From Oscillospiraceae bacterium (GTDB taxonomy: Bacteria; Bacillota_A; Clostridia; Oscillospirales; Oscillospiraceae), in NCBI GenBank assembly GCA_024690695.1, contig JAILOS010000011.1, forward strand, positions 1 through 25,530: a DNA stretch of 25,530 nucleotides, given 5' to 3'. The notes beneath the pieces are model-generated. The model had not been told where the DNA came from. It searched no databases and was given only the letters and a program-made list of their open reading frames with translations. The position numbers and the translations under genes were made by a program. Positions 1 through 7,060 of this stretch are shown in pieces (position 1 is the stretch's first letter; each line of letters opens with the position of its first letter).

Positions 1-1047
1 GTGGTCCGCAAGCCGGACCGGATCGGGAACGATATCTTTATCCGCATGGAGCTGCTGCTTCCGCTGGACGCGCTGATGCGTCAGCAGACCCTGTCCGAGC
101 GGGACGTGATCCGGCTGGGCATCGATATCTGCAGCGCCCTGGAGCTGTGCGAAGAGAAAAAGATCATCCACCGGGATATCAAACCGGCCAACATCTTTGT
201 CAACACCAGATCCTCCCAGCGGGTGTTCTACAAGCTGGGGGATTTCGGCGTGGCCCGCAGCCTGGAGGCCATGACCCACGGACTGTCCAAGAAGGGGACG
301 CCGAACTACATGGCGCCGGAGATTTTCTACGGAAAACCGTATGACCACCGGGCGGATCTTTATTCCCTGGGAATTACCATGTACCGGCTGCTGAACAACA
401 ACCGGCTGCCGTTCATCGCGGAGCATGACCTGACCCCCGCGGCCCGGGAGGCCGCCATGGCGCGGCGGCTGGGCGGCGAAAAGCTTCCGCCGCCAGAAAA
501 CGGGAGCGAGAGGCTGCAGAAGATCGTCCTGAAGGCCTGCGAGTTCAGGCCGGGAGACCGGTACGCCCGCGCTTCCGAAATGAGCGCCGCCCTGAAAGCG
601 CTGCTGGCGGGCGGCGGCAGCGGAAAAGTATCTTCCCCAAAGGAAGAAACGAAAAAAAAGAACCCGGCCCTTATCGCGGCCCTGGCGGTTTCCGCCGTTC
701 TGGTGGCGGCTGCCTGCGCGATGCTGCTCCTGCGTCCCGGAAGAACACCGGCCGGGACGGAACCCCGGATGCCGACGGAGGCACCGACGGAGATCCTGAC
801 GGCGACCCCGACCCTGATGATGACGGACACCCCCTCGCCGGAGCCGACGGCGACCTTCACTCCGGTGCCGACGAATACGCCGACGCCCACCCCGACGCCG
901 ACGCCCACGCCGACGCCGGAACCCGATCCCGAGCCCGATCCCGAGCCCGATCCCGAGCCGGATCCCGAACCCGATCCCGAGCCGGATCCGCAGCCGGACC
1001 CCGATCCCGATCCGGGCGAGGAAATCCGCCGCCGGACGCTGATCTGA
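1..1047 (+). CDS. Membrane Ser/Thr protein kinase (PknB-like), 5' end missing
   Basis: This is a eukaryotic-type protein kinase that would phosphorylate Ser/Thr residues on cytoplasmic targets. The reading frame enters from the window edge, so the GTG at base 1 is probably an internal codon. The N-lobe (glycine loop, catalytic Lys) is missing and the visible part begins near the hinge. Seen: catalytic loop HRDIKPAN (about residues 57-64), DFGVA (about 80-84), GTPNYMAPE, and the C-lobe stretch DHRADLYSLG. A basic KKK stretch leads into one membrane segment (about residues 221-245). The outside part has a Pro/Thr-rich linker and an EPDP repeat, then ends ten residues later with no PASTA or other sensor domain. 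Arg codons are mostly CGG (12 of the first 20 by hand count), whereas metG and the rest of the window prefer CGC. Only 13 nt separate it from metG. Kinase identity is secure; the C-terminus may be affected by repeat slippage or misassembly. Confidence 0.9.
   Translation: MVRKPDRIGNDIFIRMELLLPLDALMRQQTLSERDVIRLGIDICSALELCEEKKIIHRDIKPANIFVNTRSSQRVFYKLGDFGVARSLEAMTHGLSKKGTPNYMAPEIFYGKPYDHRADLYSLGITMYRLLNNNRLPFIAEHDLTPAAREAAMARRLGGEKLPPPENGSERLQKIVLKACEFRPGDRYARASEMSAALKALLAGGGSGKVSSPKEETKKKNPALIAALAVSAVLVAAACAMLLLRPGRTPAGTEPRMPTEAPTEILTATPTLMMTDTPSPEPTATFTPVPTNTPTPTPTPTPTPTPEPDPEPDPEPDPEPDPEPDPEPDPQPDPDPDPGEEIRRRTLI
919..1014 (+). repeat. In-frame (EPDP)n tandem repeat in kinase tail
   Basis: A 12-bp unit (cccgagcccgat and variants) repeats in frame eight times, encoding 32 residues of alternating Pro and Glu/Asp (one Gln). 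It directly follows a Thr-Pro repeat starting near 868. Such a tail is expected to be extended and acidic, spanning the wall outside the membrane. The repetitive DNA is a plausible site for slippage, length variation or assembly error. Confidence 0.9.
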
Positions 1048-1060
1048 CAGGAGACAAGCA

Positions 1061-3013
1061 ATGGACAGAAAAACGTTTTATATCACGACCCCGATTTACT
1101 ATCCCTCCGACAAGCTGCACATCGGCCACGCCTACTGCACCGTGGCGACCGACGCGATCGCCCGCTACAAGCGCCTGCGCGGCTATGACGTGATGTTCCT
1201 CACCGGCACCGACGAACACGGCCAGAAGATCGAGGGCAAGGCAAAGGCCGCCGGCGTCACGCCCCAGCAGTTTGTCGACCGCATCGTCACCGGAGAGCAC
1301 GGCGTGCTCGACCTGTGGAAGCTGATGAACATTTCCAACGACCGCTTCATCCGCACCACCGACGATTACCATATGGAGTCCGTCCAGAAGATCTTCCGGA
1401 AGATGTACGAAAAGGGCGACATCTACAAGGGCGCCTACAAGGGCAAATACTGCACGCCCTGCGAGAGCTTCTGGACCGAGAGCCAGCTCAGGGACGGCAA
1501 ATGCCCCGACTGCGGCGGCGAGGTACACGACGCGGAGGAGGAGGCCTATTTCTTCCGCCTGTCGAAGTACGCCAAGCCCGTGCAGGAGCTGCTGGAGAGC
1601 GGCGAATTCCTCGAGCCCGCCAGCCGCGTCAACGAAATGGTCAACAACTTCATCAAGCCCGGCCTGGAGGACCTCTGCGTCTCCCGCACCAGCTTCTCCT
1701 GGGGCATCCCGGTCGACTTCGACCCGGGCCACGTCGTCTACGTCTGGGTCGACGCGCTGTTCAACTACTGCACCGCCCTCGGCCTGTTCAACGACAAATA
1801 CGACGATTTTGAAAAATACTGGCCGGCCGATCTGCACGTCGTCGGCAAGGAGATCGTCCGCTTCCACTCGATCATCTGGCCCGCGATGCTGATGAGCATG
1901 GAGCTGCCTCTGCCGAAGAAGGTCTACGGCCACGGCTGGCTCGTCCTCGACGGAGGCAAGATGTCCAAGTCCAAGGGCAACGTCGTCGACCCCTATCTGC
2001 TGGCGGATCAGTTCGGCGTGGACGCGCTGCGCTTCTTCCTGCTGCGCACCTTCCCCTTCGGCTCCGATGGCAATTTTTCCAACGAGCTGCTGATCTCGAC
2101 GATCAACACCGACCTCGCCAACGACCTCGGCAACCTCGTCTCCCGCACGACCGCGATGGCGGAGAAATACTTCGGCGGCACGCTGCCGGCCGAACGCGAG
2201 AGCGACGCGCTCGACGAAGAGCTGCTGAAGCTGATCGGCGAGACCCCGGCGCGCTACGCCGCGCAGATGGATCGCTTCCAGCTCCATCTGGGCCTGGAGG
2301 AGGTCTTCCGGCTGATCCAGCGCGCCAACAAATACATCGACGAGACCGCGCCCTGGAAGCTCGCGAAGGACGAAAGCCAGAAGGCCCGGCTCGCGAGCGT
2401 GCTGTACAACCTGCTCGAGGCGCTGCGCGTGTCGCTGACGCTGCTGACGCCCTTCATGCCCGAAAGTTGCGAAAAGGCCTTCGCGCAGATCGGCGCGGAC
2501 GAGACGGCGCGGAGCTGGGACAGCGCCTGCCGCTTCGGCGTGCTGCCCGCGACGGTGACGGTACGCAAGGGCGAGACCCTCTTCCCGCGCATCGACGCGG
2601 CCAAAAAGCTCGAAGAGCTCGAGACGCTCGAAAAGCGGGCCCGGGCCCCGCAGGTCAAGATCGACCCGGTGCTGCCGGACGTGACGATCGACGACTTTGC
2701 CAAATGCGACATGCGCGTGTGCAAGGTGCTCGCCTGCGAAGCCGTGAAGAAGAGCGAGAAGCTGCTGCGCTTCACGCTCGACGACGGCAGCGGCGCCGAC
2801 CGCCAGATCCTCTCCGGCATCGCGAAGTTCTATAAGCCGGAGGAGCTCGTCGGCAAGACCGTCGTCGCCATCCTGAACCTGCCGCCGCGCAAGATGATGG
2901 GACAGCTCTCGAACGGCATGCTGCTGAGCGCCGTGCGCGAGGTCGACGGGAAAGAGGAGCTGCATCTGCTGACCCTGCCCGATTCCGTTCCCGCCGGCAG
3001 CCGGCTGTGCTGA
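1061..3013 (+). CDS. metG: Methionyl-tRNA synthetase
   Basis: Cytoplasmic class I aminoacyl-tRNA synthetase that charges tRNA-Met for initiation and elongation. The 650-residue protein has the HIGH signature (HIGHAYCT, about residues 21-28) and the KMSKS loop (GGKMSKSKGN, about 302). A zinc-knuckle insert contains CTPC and CPDC pairs (about 131-155). The C-terminal ~110 residues form the OB-fold tRNA-binding domain (DFAKCDMRVCKV near the start of the domain, then PPRKMMGQLSNGM), as in the long dimeric form of the enzyme. The ATG at 1061 has AGGAG at 1049-1053. Codon use is strongly CGC/GGC/ATC, unlike the kinase just upstream. Transcription should stop at the terminator that begins 34 nt after the stop codon. 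No promoter was recognised in the 13-nt gap upstream. Confidence 0.97.
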   Translation: MDRKTFYITTPIYYPSDKLHIGHAYCTVATDAIARYKRLRGYDVMFLTGTDEHGQKIEGKAKAAGVTPQQFVDRIVTGEHGVLDLWKLMNISNDRFIRTTDDYHMESVQKIFRKMYEKGDIYKGAYKGKYCTPCESFWTESQLRDGKCPDCGGEVHDAEEEAYFFRLSKYAKPVQELLESGEFLEPASRVNEMVNNFIKPGLEDLCVSRTSFSWGIPVDFDPGHVVYVWVDALFNYCTALGLFNDKYDDFEKYWPADLHVVGKEIVRFHSIIWPAMLMSMELPLPKKVYGHGWLVLDGGKMSKSKGNVVDPYLLADQFGVDALRFFLLRTFPFGSDGNFSNELLISTINTDLANDLGNLVSRTTAMAEKYFGGTLPAERESDALDEELLKLIGETPARYAAQMDRFQLHLGLEEVFRLIQRANKYIDETAPWKLAKDESQKARLASVLYNLLEALRVSLTLLTPFMPESCEKAFAQIGADETARSWDSACRFGVLPATVTVRKGETLFPRIDAAKKLEELETLEKRARAPQVKIDPVLPDVTIDDFAKCDMRVCKVLACEAVKKSEKLLRFTLDDGSGADRQILSGIAKFYKPEELVGKTVVAILNLPPRKMMGQLSNGMLLSAVREVDGKEELHLLTLPDSVPAGSRLC

Positions 3014-3047
3014 GCGGAGCTTTCGGGAAAACGACGACAAACGACGA

Positions 3048-3093
3048 CAAACGACAAAACCGGGAGGGCTTTCCCTCCCGGTTTTGTCGTTTG
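3048..3093. terminator. Bidirectional intrinsic terminator between metG and the J-protein gene
   Basis: A perfect 21-bp inverted repeat (arms 3048-3068 and 3073-3093, loop cttt) with a GC-rich core (ccgggaggg/ccctcccgg) flanked by A-rich and T-rich outer arms. The outer arms supply a U-rich tail in either direction, so it can serve both convergent genes. The left arm is preceded by a short acgacgacaa direct repeat. Confidence 0.93.
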
Positions 3094-3099
3094 TTCGGT

Positions 3100-3780
3100 T
3101 CAGCAGCAGCAGAAATTCAGGCCGCAGAGCGGGCCGAGGCAGAAGTTCGCGGCGCACAGCGTCATGCACAGCCGGTCGGCCGGGACGCTGCTGCGGTAGC
3201 TCTGTCCGTAGTCCCGGTAGAAGTCGCCGCCCGCCTGGAGCTGCTCCAGAAGCCGGCGGTATTCCTCGTTGTCCGGCTCCATCGCACAGGCGCGGCGGGC
3301 CGCCTCGAGCGCCTCGATCTTGTCGCCCTTGTACGCGCAGGCGGCGGCGCGGAGGAAATACCAGCGCGCGTCGCGCTCGTCCGCCGGGACGTTTTCCAGC
3401 GCGGTCAGCGCCTCGCGGTACATCGAGTTGCGGATATAGTTGCGCGCGGCGGTGTATTCGCTGCGCTCCTGCGGCTGCTGCCGGCGGGCCTGCTCGGACC
3501 AGGCGTTCCAGGCCGACCAGGGATCCCAGTAGTCGTAAGCCCCGGCGCCGCCGGGCTGCTGCTGCCAGGCGGCCGAGCCGAAGCCGGCGTCCGTTTTGGC
3601 TTCGCCGCTCTTGATGCGGTCGTAGGCGGCGTTGATCTCGTTCATCCGCCGGGCCGCCTCCTCGTTGCCGGGGTTGCGGTCGGGATGGTATTTCTTCGCC
3701 AGGTCCCGATATGCTTTTTTCACTTCCTCGTCGCTCGCGTCGGGCGAGACGCCGAGCACCTTATAGGGATCCTGGACCAT
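3100..3780 (-). CDS. J-domain/TPR protein with C-terminal cysteine string
   Basis: A DnaJ-type co-chaperone, 226 residues. The J domain is at the N-terminus ([20 protein letters not shown], then the HPD motif in KKYHPDRN), so it should stimulate an Hsp70 (DnaK). The Gly/Phe and zinc domains of true DnaJ are absent. A Trp/Gln-rich linker follows, then a TPR-like helical region (about residues 120-195). The last 24 residues carry seven Cys in a regular pattern, C-x3-C-x4-C-x4-C-x4-CCC. The ATG at 3780 is chosen because GAGGAAGG lies just upstream; an in-frame ATG 36 nt earlier lies within the upstream gene and would add 12 residues before the J domain. The start overlaps the end of the DUF5685-like gene by 20 nt, implying translational coupling. 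It is the last gene before the shared terminator. The client is unknown; the neighbours are the best clue. Confidence 0.9.
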   Translation of the reverse strand: MVQDPYKVLGVSPDASDEEVKKAYRDLAKKYHPDRNPGNEEAARRMNEINAAYDRIKSGEAKTDAGFGSAAWQQQPGGAGAYDYWDPWSAWNAWSEQARRQQPQERSEYTAARNYIRNSMYREALTALENVPADERDARWYFLRAAACAYKGDKIEALEAARRACAMEPDNEEYRRLLEQLQAGGDFYRDYGQSYRSSVPADRLCMTLCAANFCLGPLCGLNFCCC

Positions 3781-4606
3781 GGGGTTTTCCTTCCTCGCTG
3801 CCGTATTTTCTGTCAAAAGCTGACCAGAGGCCGACGCAGAGGATGTTCTGCATCAGCGCCGCGTCCTGCACCAGGGGCAGGCGGTCGAATTCGCGGACCG
3901 CGTCCGACAGCAGGAGCTGCAGGATCTCGCGGAAGCGCGCGGCGTTGTCCTGCCCGTAAAAGCGGCGCAGGGGATTGTAGCGGTTGAGCAGCGCGTCCCT
4001 GTCGAGGTCGAGGCAGGCGTCGAGGATATAGACGCAGCGGCCCAGCGCCTCGCCGAAGCGGCGCAGCGTGGGGGCCCAGCGGTCCTCGCGCGGGCAGAAC
4101 ACCTCGCCCAGCAGCCGCCCGAAGCAGGCGGCGGCCGCGTCCGGCTCGGCCAGTCCGCGCCGCTCGACCTCGCCGAGCTCGGCGAGCGCGGTTTCCATCG
4201 CGCCGCACTGCCGCGGATACGAGACCTGCGCGCGCTTAAAACCTTTTCGCAGCAGCGCGCCCTCGGTCAGCGCGGCGGGATCGCCCTCGTCCTTCCAGTC
4301 GTCCCGGCACTTGAGATACGCCAGCGCGGCGGTCATGTCCGCGGCGTAGTCGCTGTACTCGCTGCGCCACCAGGACCGGGGCCTGAAGGGGTGGGCGGCG
4401 CAGGCGTCCTCGCCGGAACGCTCGTCCGGCTCGTAGAGACTGGTCAGCAGCAGCGCGAGAAAGGTCGTGTCATAGTTGAGCGCCAGCGCGCCGGGCAGGC
4501 CGAAGCGCTCTCGCAGGCTGCGGCACAGCCCGCAGTAGCAGGCCTTGTAGCGCCGGAGCTGCTCCTCCGTCAGCAGCGGCAGACCCGCCGTGAGAGAGCC
4601 GAACAT
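3761..4606 (-). CDS. DUF5685-like protein (unknown function)
   Basis: A 281-residue protein that I recognise from its pattern as DUF5685-like. It starts [10 protein letters not shown], followed by a Cys-rich motif [14 protein letters not shown] (about residues 23-36), further single Cys residues, and a helical C-terminal half. The segment [20 protein letters not shown] (about 209-228) has clustered acidic residues and resembles an aspartate-rich helix of isoprenoid synthase-like folds; that resemblance is my inference, not an established assignment. The early Cys cluster suggests a metal or cofactor site. There is no signal peptide or membrane segment. Its ATG overlaps the stop codon of the zinc-ribbon gene by one base (TGATG) and its end overlaps the J-protein start by 20 nt, so the three proteins are probably made together and may act in one complex. 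Confidence 0.75.
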   Translation of the reverse strand: MFGSLTAGLPLLTEEQLRRYKACYCGLCRSLRERFGLPGALALNYDTTFLALLLTSLYEPDERSGEDACAAHPFRPRSWWRSEYSDYAADMTAALAYLKCRDDWKDEGDPAALTEGALLRKGFKRAQVSYPRQCGAMETALAELGEVERRGLAEPDAAAACFGRLLGEVFCPREDRWAPTLRRFGEALGRCVYILDACLDLDRDALLNRYNPLRRFYGQDNAARFREILQLLLSDAVREFDRLPLVQDAALMQNILCVGLWSAFDRKYGSEEGKPHGPGSL

Positions 4607-5010
4607 CAGCTTTTGCGGTTAAAGGCGCAGCCGCATTTTTTGCAGACGATGCGGATGTTCCCGCGGCCGCGCGGCACGCGCAGCGTCGTCCCGCAGGAGG
4701 GGCAGCGGAAAAACTTGTAGTCCCTGCGCTGATCCCAGCGGGTCTTCTGGCGGCGCAGCCAGCCCAGCGCCCGGTAGCGCAGCGCGAGGTAGCGCGAGTT
4801 TTCCTGCCGCCGGCGGACGAGATTGCGCGAGAGCATCCGGAAGTAGCACAGCGCCAGCAGGGCCACGACGAGGAAGGAGAGGATCCGCCCGACCGCCCCG
4901 CCGAGGATGCTCCCGAGCAGGAGCAGCACGATATCCGCAACCAGCAGAAACACGTTGAGCTGGTCGTTCCCGTTCCGTCCGGCCATAAATTGTGCGATTC
5001 GCTGTCTCAT
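4606..5010 (-). CDS. Membrane-anchored zinc-ribbon protein
   Basis: A 134-residue protein of unknown function. The N-terminal half has two closely spaced hydrophobic segments (about residues 19-38 and 43-58), then a strongly basic stretch with many Arg, then a C-terminal zinc ribbon with CPSC and CKKC knuckles (about residues 105-128). The likely topology is a membrane hairpin with a cytoplasmic zinc ribbon. The ATG at 5010 is preceded by gggtgag. It is the first gene of the tightly overlapped three-gene cassette with the DUF5685-like and J-domain genes, and lies 101 nt after ddl on the same strand. A promoter-like site with an extended -10 lies just upstream, so the cassette could be expressed separately from truA-ddl. 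It could act as the membrane platform of the cassette (inference). Confidence 0.8.
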   Translation of the reverse strand: MRQRIAQFMAGRNGNDQLNVFLLVADIVLLLLGSILGGAVGRILSFLVVALLALCYFRMLSRNLVRRRQENSRYLALRYRALGWLRRQKTRWDQRRDYKFFRCPSCGTTLRVPRGRGNIRIVCKKCGCAFNRKS

Positions 5011-5046
5011 GCGCTCACCCGAACAACAAAGATTCTTAACAAAAGC

Positions 5047-5077
5047 ATTGTAACACGCGGGGCCGTCAAATCATCAA
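5047..5077 (-). promoter_or_regulatory. Candidate promoter for the zinc-ribbon/DUF5685/J-protein cassette
   Basis: On the minus strand an extended -10 (TGTTACAAT; TACAAT at 5052-5047) lies 36 nt from the zinc-ribbon ATG. A weaker -35 (TTGATG, 5077-5072) sits 19 nt upstream. The ddl-to-cassette gap is noticeably more AT-rich than its surroundings. The -35 spacing is longer than ideal, so this is moderate evidence. Confidence 0.5.
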
Positions 5078-5111
5078 AAAATTGTGAACTCTCGGGTAAA
5101 TCGGACGCGAT

Positions 5112-6179
5112 TCAATTTCGCTCCGCCTTCCGCGCCGCGAGCGACAGCGTCACGATGCGCTCGCACAGCTCGCCGTAGCCGATGCCGGCCTCGGCGGCGG
5201 CCTTCGGGATCAGGCTCGCGGGGGTCATGCCCGGCAGGGTGTTGATCTCGAGGCACCAGGCGCGGCCCTCGCGGTCGAGCAGGAAGTCGGCGCGGGAGTA
5301 GACCGACAGGCCCAGCGCGCGGTGCAGCCGCAGCGCCGCTTCGCCGAGCAGACGCCGCTCCTCCGGCGTGACCGGCGCGGGGCAGAGCTCGCGCGCGCCC
5401 TCGCTGCCGGACTGGTATTTGGCCACGTAGTCGAAGCTGTTGCCCTCGGGGGGCACGATCTCGATCGGGCAGAGGGCCTGCCCGTCGAGGATCGGCACGG
5501 TGAGCTCGCGCCCGACGATCTTTTCCTCGACGACGACGCGGCTGCCGAAGGGCAGCAGCTCGCGCAGCGCCGCGGCGAGCTCTTCGCGCGTCTCCGGCAG
5601 GACGACGCCGATCGACGAGCCGCCGTTGACGACCTTGACCGCGCAGGGCACGGGGAGCTCCTCCGCCAGCGCGGGGATCTCCGCTTCACCGTAGCTCAGC
5701 TCGCGCCAGCGCGGCGTCAGCACGCCGCAGCCGTCCATCACGCGCTTGGTCACGGCCTTGTCCATCGCCATCGCGCTCGACAGATGATCCGAGCCGGTGT
5801 AGGGCACGCCCAGCAGGTCGAGCGCCGCCTGGATCTTGCCGTCCTCGCCGTCGGCCCCGTGCAGGCCGAGAAACACGCAGTCGGCCAGACGGCAGAGCTC
5901 CAGCACGCCCCGTCCGATGCGGCTGGGGCTTTTCCAGCGCCGCGCGGCGCGCACGGCGGCGAGATCGGGCGCCTCGTGTCCGATCGAGACCGAGCCGCAG
6001 CGCCCGTCCGGCGCGTCGAACAGGGCCTCGGAGGGCTCCTCGTCCTCCAGCCCGAAATACAGATCCACGAAGACCGCCCGGTGACCGCGCTCGCGCAGCG
6101 CGCGGCAGACGGACACGGCGGTGACGAGGGAGACCTGGCGCTCGGTGCTGACGCCGCCTCCCAAAACGACGATTTTCAT
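5112..6179 (-). CDS. ddl: D-alanine--D-alanine ligase
   Basis: ATP-grasp enzyme that joins two D-Ala for the peptidoglycan stem pentapeptide; cytoplasmic. The protein is 355 residues from the ATG at 6179, which is preferred over an upstream in-frame ATG at 6203 because AAGGAAGGGG precedes it and MKIVVLGGGVSTERQVS is the usual N-terminus. Seen: HGADGEDGKIQ near residue 108, the ATP-binding loop GGSSIGV, the RADFLLD segment, and the C-terminal catalytic EINTLPGMTP. An extra ~35 residues in the first third (around the LEDEEP stretch) fit the longer Ddl forms of Clostridia. It starts 16 nt after the truA stop, so truA and ddl are one transcription unit. I did not try to predict D-Ala-D-Lac versus D-Ala-D-Ala specificity. 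Confidence 0.96.
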   Translation of the reverse strand: MKIVVLGGGVSTERQVSLVTAVSVCRALRERGHRAVFVDLYFGLEDEEPSEALFDAPDGRCGSVSIGHEAPDLAAVRAARRWKSPSRIGRGVLELCRLADCVFLGLHGADGEDGKIQAALDLLGVPYTGSDHLSSAMAMDKAVTKRVMDGCGVLTPRWRELSYGEAEIPALAEELPVPCAVKVVNGGSSIGVVLPETREELAAALRELLPFGSRVVVEEKIVGRELTVPILDGQALCPIEIVPPEGNSFDYVAKYQSGSEGARELCPAPVTPEERRLLGEAALRLHRALGLSVYSRADFLLDREGRAWCLEINTLPGMTPASLIPKAAAEAGIGYGELCERIVTLSLAARKAERN

Positions 6180-6195
6180 AGAAGACCCCTTCCTT

Positions 6196-6936
6196 TCATT
6201 CATAACGCACGTCCCAGAGCGTGAGCCCCCGGGCCGGCGCGGTAAAGCCGGCGGCGGACCGCTCCCGCGCGGACAGGATCGCCGGCATCTCCTCCGGCTC
6301 GCGCCGGTGCGCGCCGACCTCGAGCAGCGTCCCCGTGAGGATGCGCACCATGTTCATCAAAAAGCCATCGCCCTCGAAAAACAGCCGCAGCTCTTCGCCC
6401 TCGCGGACGAGCTCGATCGAGCGCAGCTCGCGCACGGTGGATTTTTTCATCCGTGGGTTGCCGCAGAAGCTGCCGAAATTATGCCGCCCCACGAGCAGCG
6501 CGGCGGCGCGGCGCATCGCCTCCTCGTCGAGCGCCTCCGGCCAGACGGTCACGGTGCGGCGCTCGAAAACGCAGGGCTCGTCGCTGTTCCACAGACGGTA
6601 GAGATAGGTTTTGCCGCGGCAGCTCAGGCGCGCGTGAAAGCGCGGCGGCGCCTCCTCGAGCGAGATCGCGCCGATATCCTCCGGCAGCTCGCGCCGCAGC
6701 TGTCCGAGCAGCTGCGCGCAGCTTTTCCCGGTCTCGGCGCGGAAGGAACAGACCTGCCGCCTTGCGTGAACGCCCGCGTCGGTGCGGCCGGAGGCCGAAA
6801 GCTCGATCTCCTGGTCGAGCAGGCGCGAGAGCAGCGCCTCGAGCTTCGCCTGGATCGTGTTGTCGGTGTTGCCCTGCTTCTGCCAGCCGCGGTAACGGCT
6901 GCCCTCGTAGCAGAGCTCGAGCCGGTAGTTTTTCAT
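6196..6936 (-). CDS. truA: tRNA pseudouridine(38-40) synthase TruA
   Basis: Converts uridines 38-40 of the tRNA anticodon arm to pseudouridine. The 246-residue protein has the family hallmarks: YEGSRYRGWQKQ near the N-terminus, the catalytic Asp in GRTDAGVHA (about residues 50-58), the RFHARLSCRGKTYLYR stretch, and MVRILTGTLLEVG near the C-terminus. The length is typical. The ATG at 6936 has a GGGAGG site 7-8 nt upstream. It is the first gene of the minus-strand operon, with an extended -10 promoter about 33 nt before the start codon that is divergent from the phosphodiester glycosidase-like gene. Confidence 0.96.
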   Translation of the reverse strand: MKNYRLELCYEGSRYRGWQKQGNTDNTIQAKLEALLSRLLDQEIELSASGRTDAGVHARRQVCSFRAETGKSCAQLLGQLRRELPEDIGAISLEEAPPRFHARLSCRGKTYLYRLWNSDEPCVFERRTVTVWPEALDEEAMRRAAALLVGRHNFGSFCGNPRMKKSTVRELRSIELVREGEELRLFFEGDGFLMNMVRILTGTLLEVGAHRREPEEMPAILSARERSAAGFTAPARGLTLWDVRYE

Positions 6937-6968
6937 GCGGTTTTCCTCCCGGAAGTTTACGGCTATCT

Positions 6969-6998
6969 ATTATAGCACGTCTGCGCGGCGATTGACAG
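6969..6998 (-). promoter_or_regulatory. Promoter of the truA-ddl operon
   Basis: Minus strand: TGCTATAAT extended -10 (TATAAT at 6974-6969) with CTGTCA (6998-6993) 18 nt upstream. Its -35 overlaps the -35 of the plus-strand promoter at 6992-7020, so the two polymerases would compete for the same DNA. Confidence 0.75.
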
Positions 6999-7020
6999 AA
7001 GAAATCGAATGATTTATACT
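6992..7020 (+). promoter_or_regulatory. SigA-type promoter of the phosphodiester glycosidase-like gene
   Basis: TTGACA (6992-6997), exactly 17 nt spacer, then TATACT (7015-7020). This is nearly consensus for the housekeeping sigma factor. The predicted start is near 7027, giving a leader of about 34 nt before the ATG at 7061. Confidence 0.9.
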
Positions 7021-7060
7021 GTTCCGGACGAGTTTTGATCCCGAGAGGGGGAGACAGCCT

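Noticed and set aside
1..3. GTG at base 1 as the true start of the kinase
   Set aside because: The kinase N-lobe is missing, so the coding frame must extend upstream of the window.
3037..3060. acgacgacaa repeats as a CRISPR-like or satellite array
   Set aside because: Only two full copies and a partial one, with no spacers; the last copy is simply the left arm of the terminator.
857..3169. 770-residue open frame on the minus strand across metG
   Set aside because: It is the antisense of metG and the kinase tail. The translation is Arg/Ala/Leu/Val-rich with no domain, as expected from GC-rich third positions in the opposite frame.
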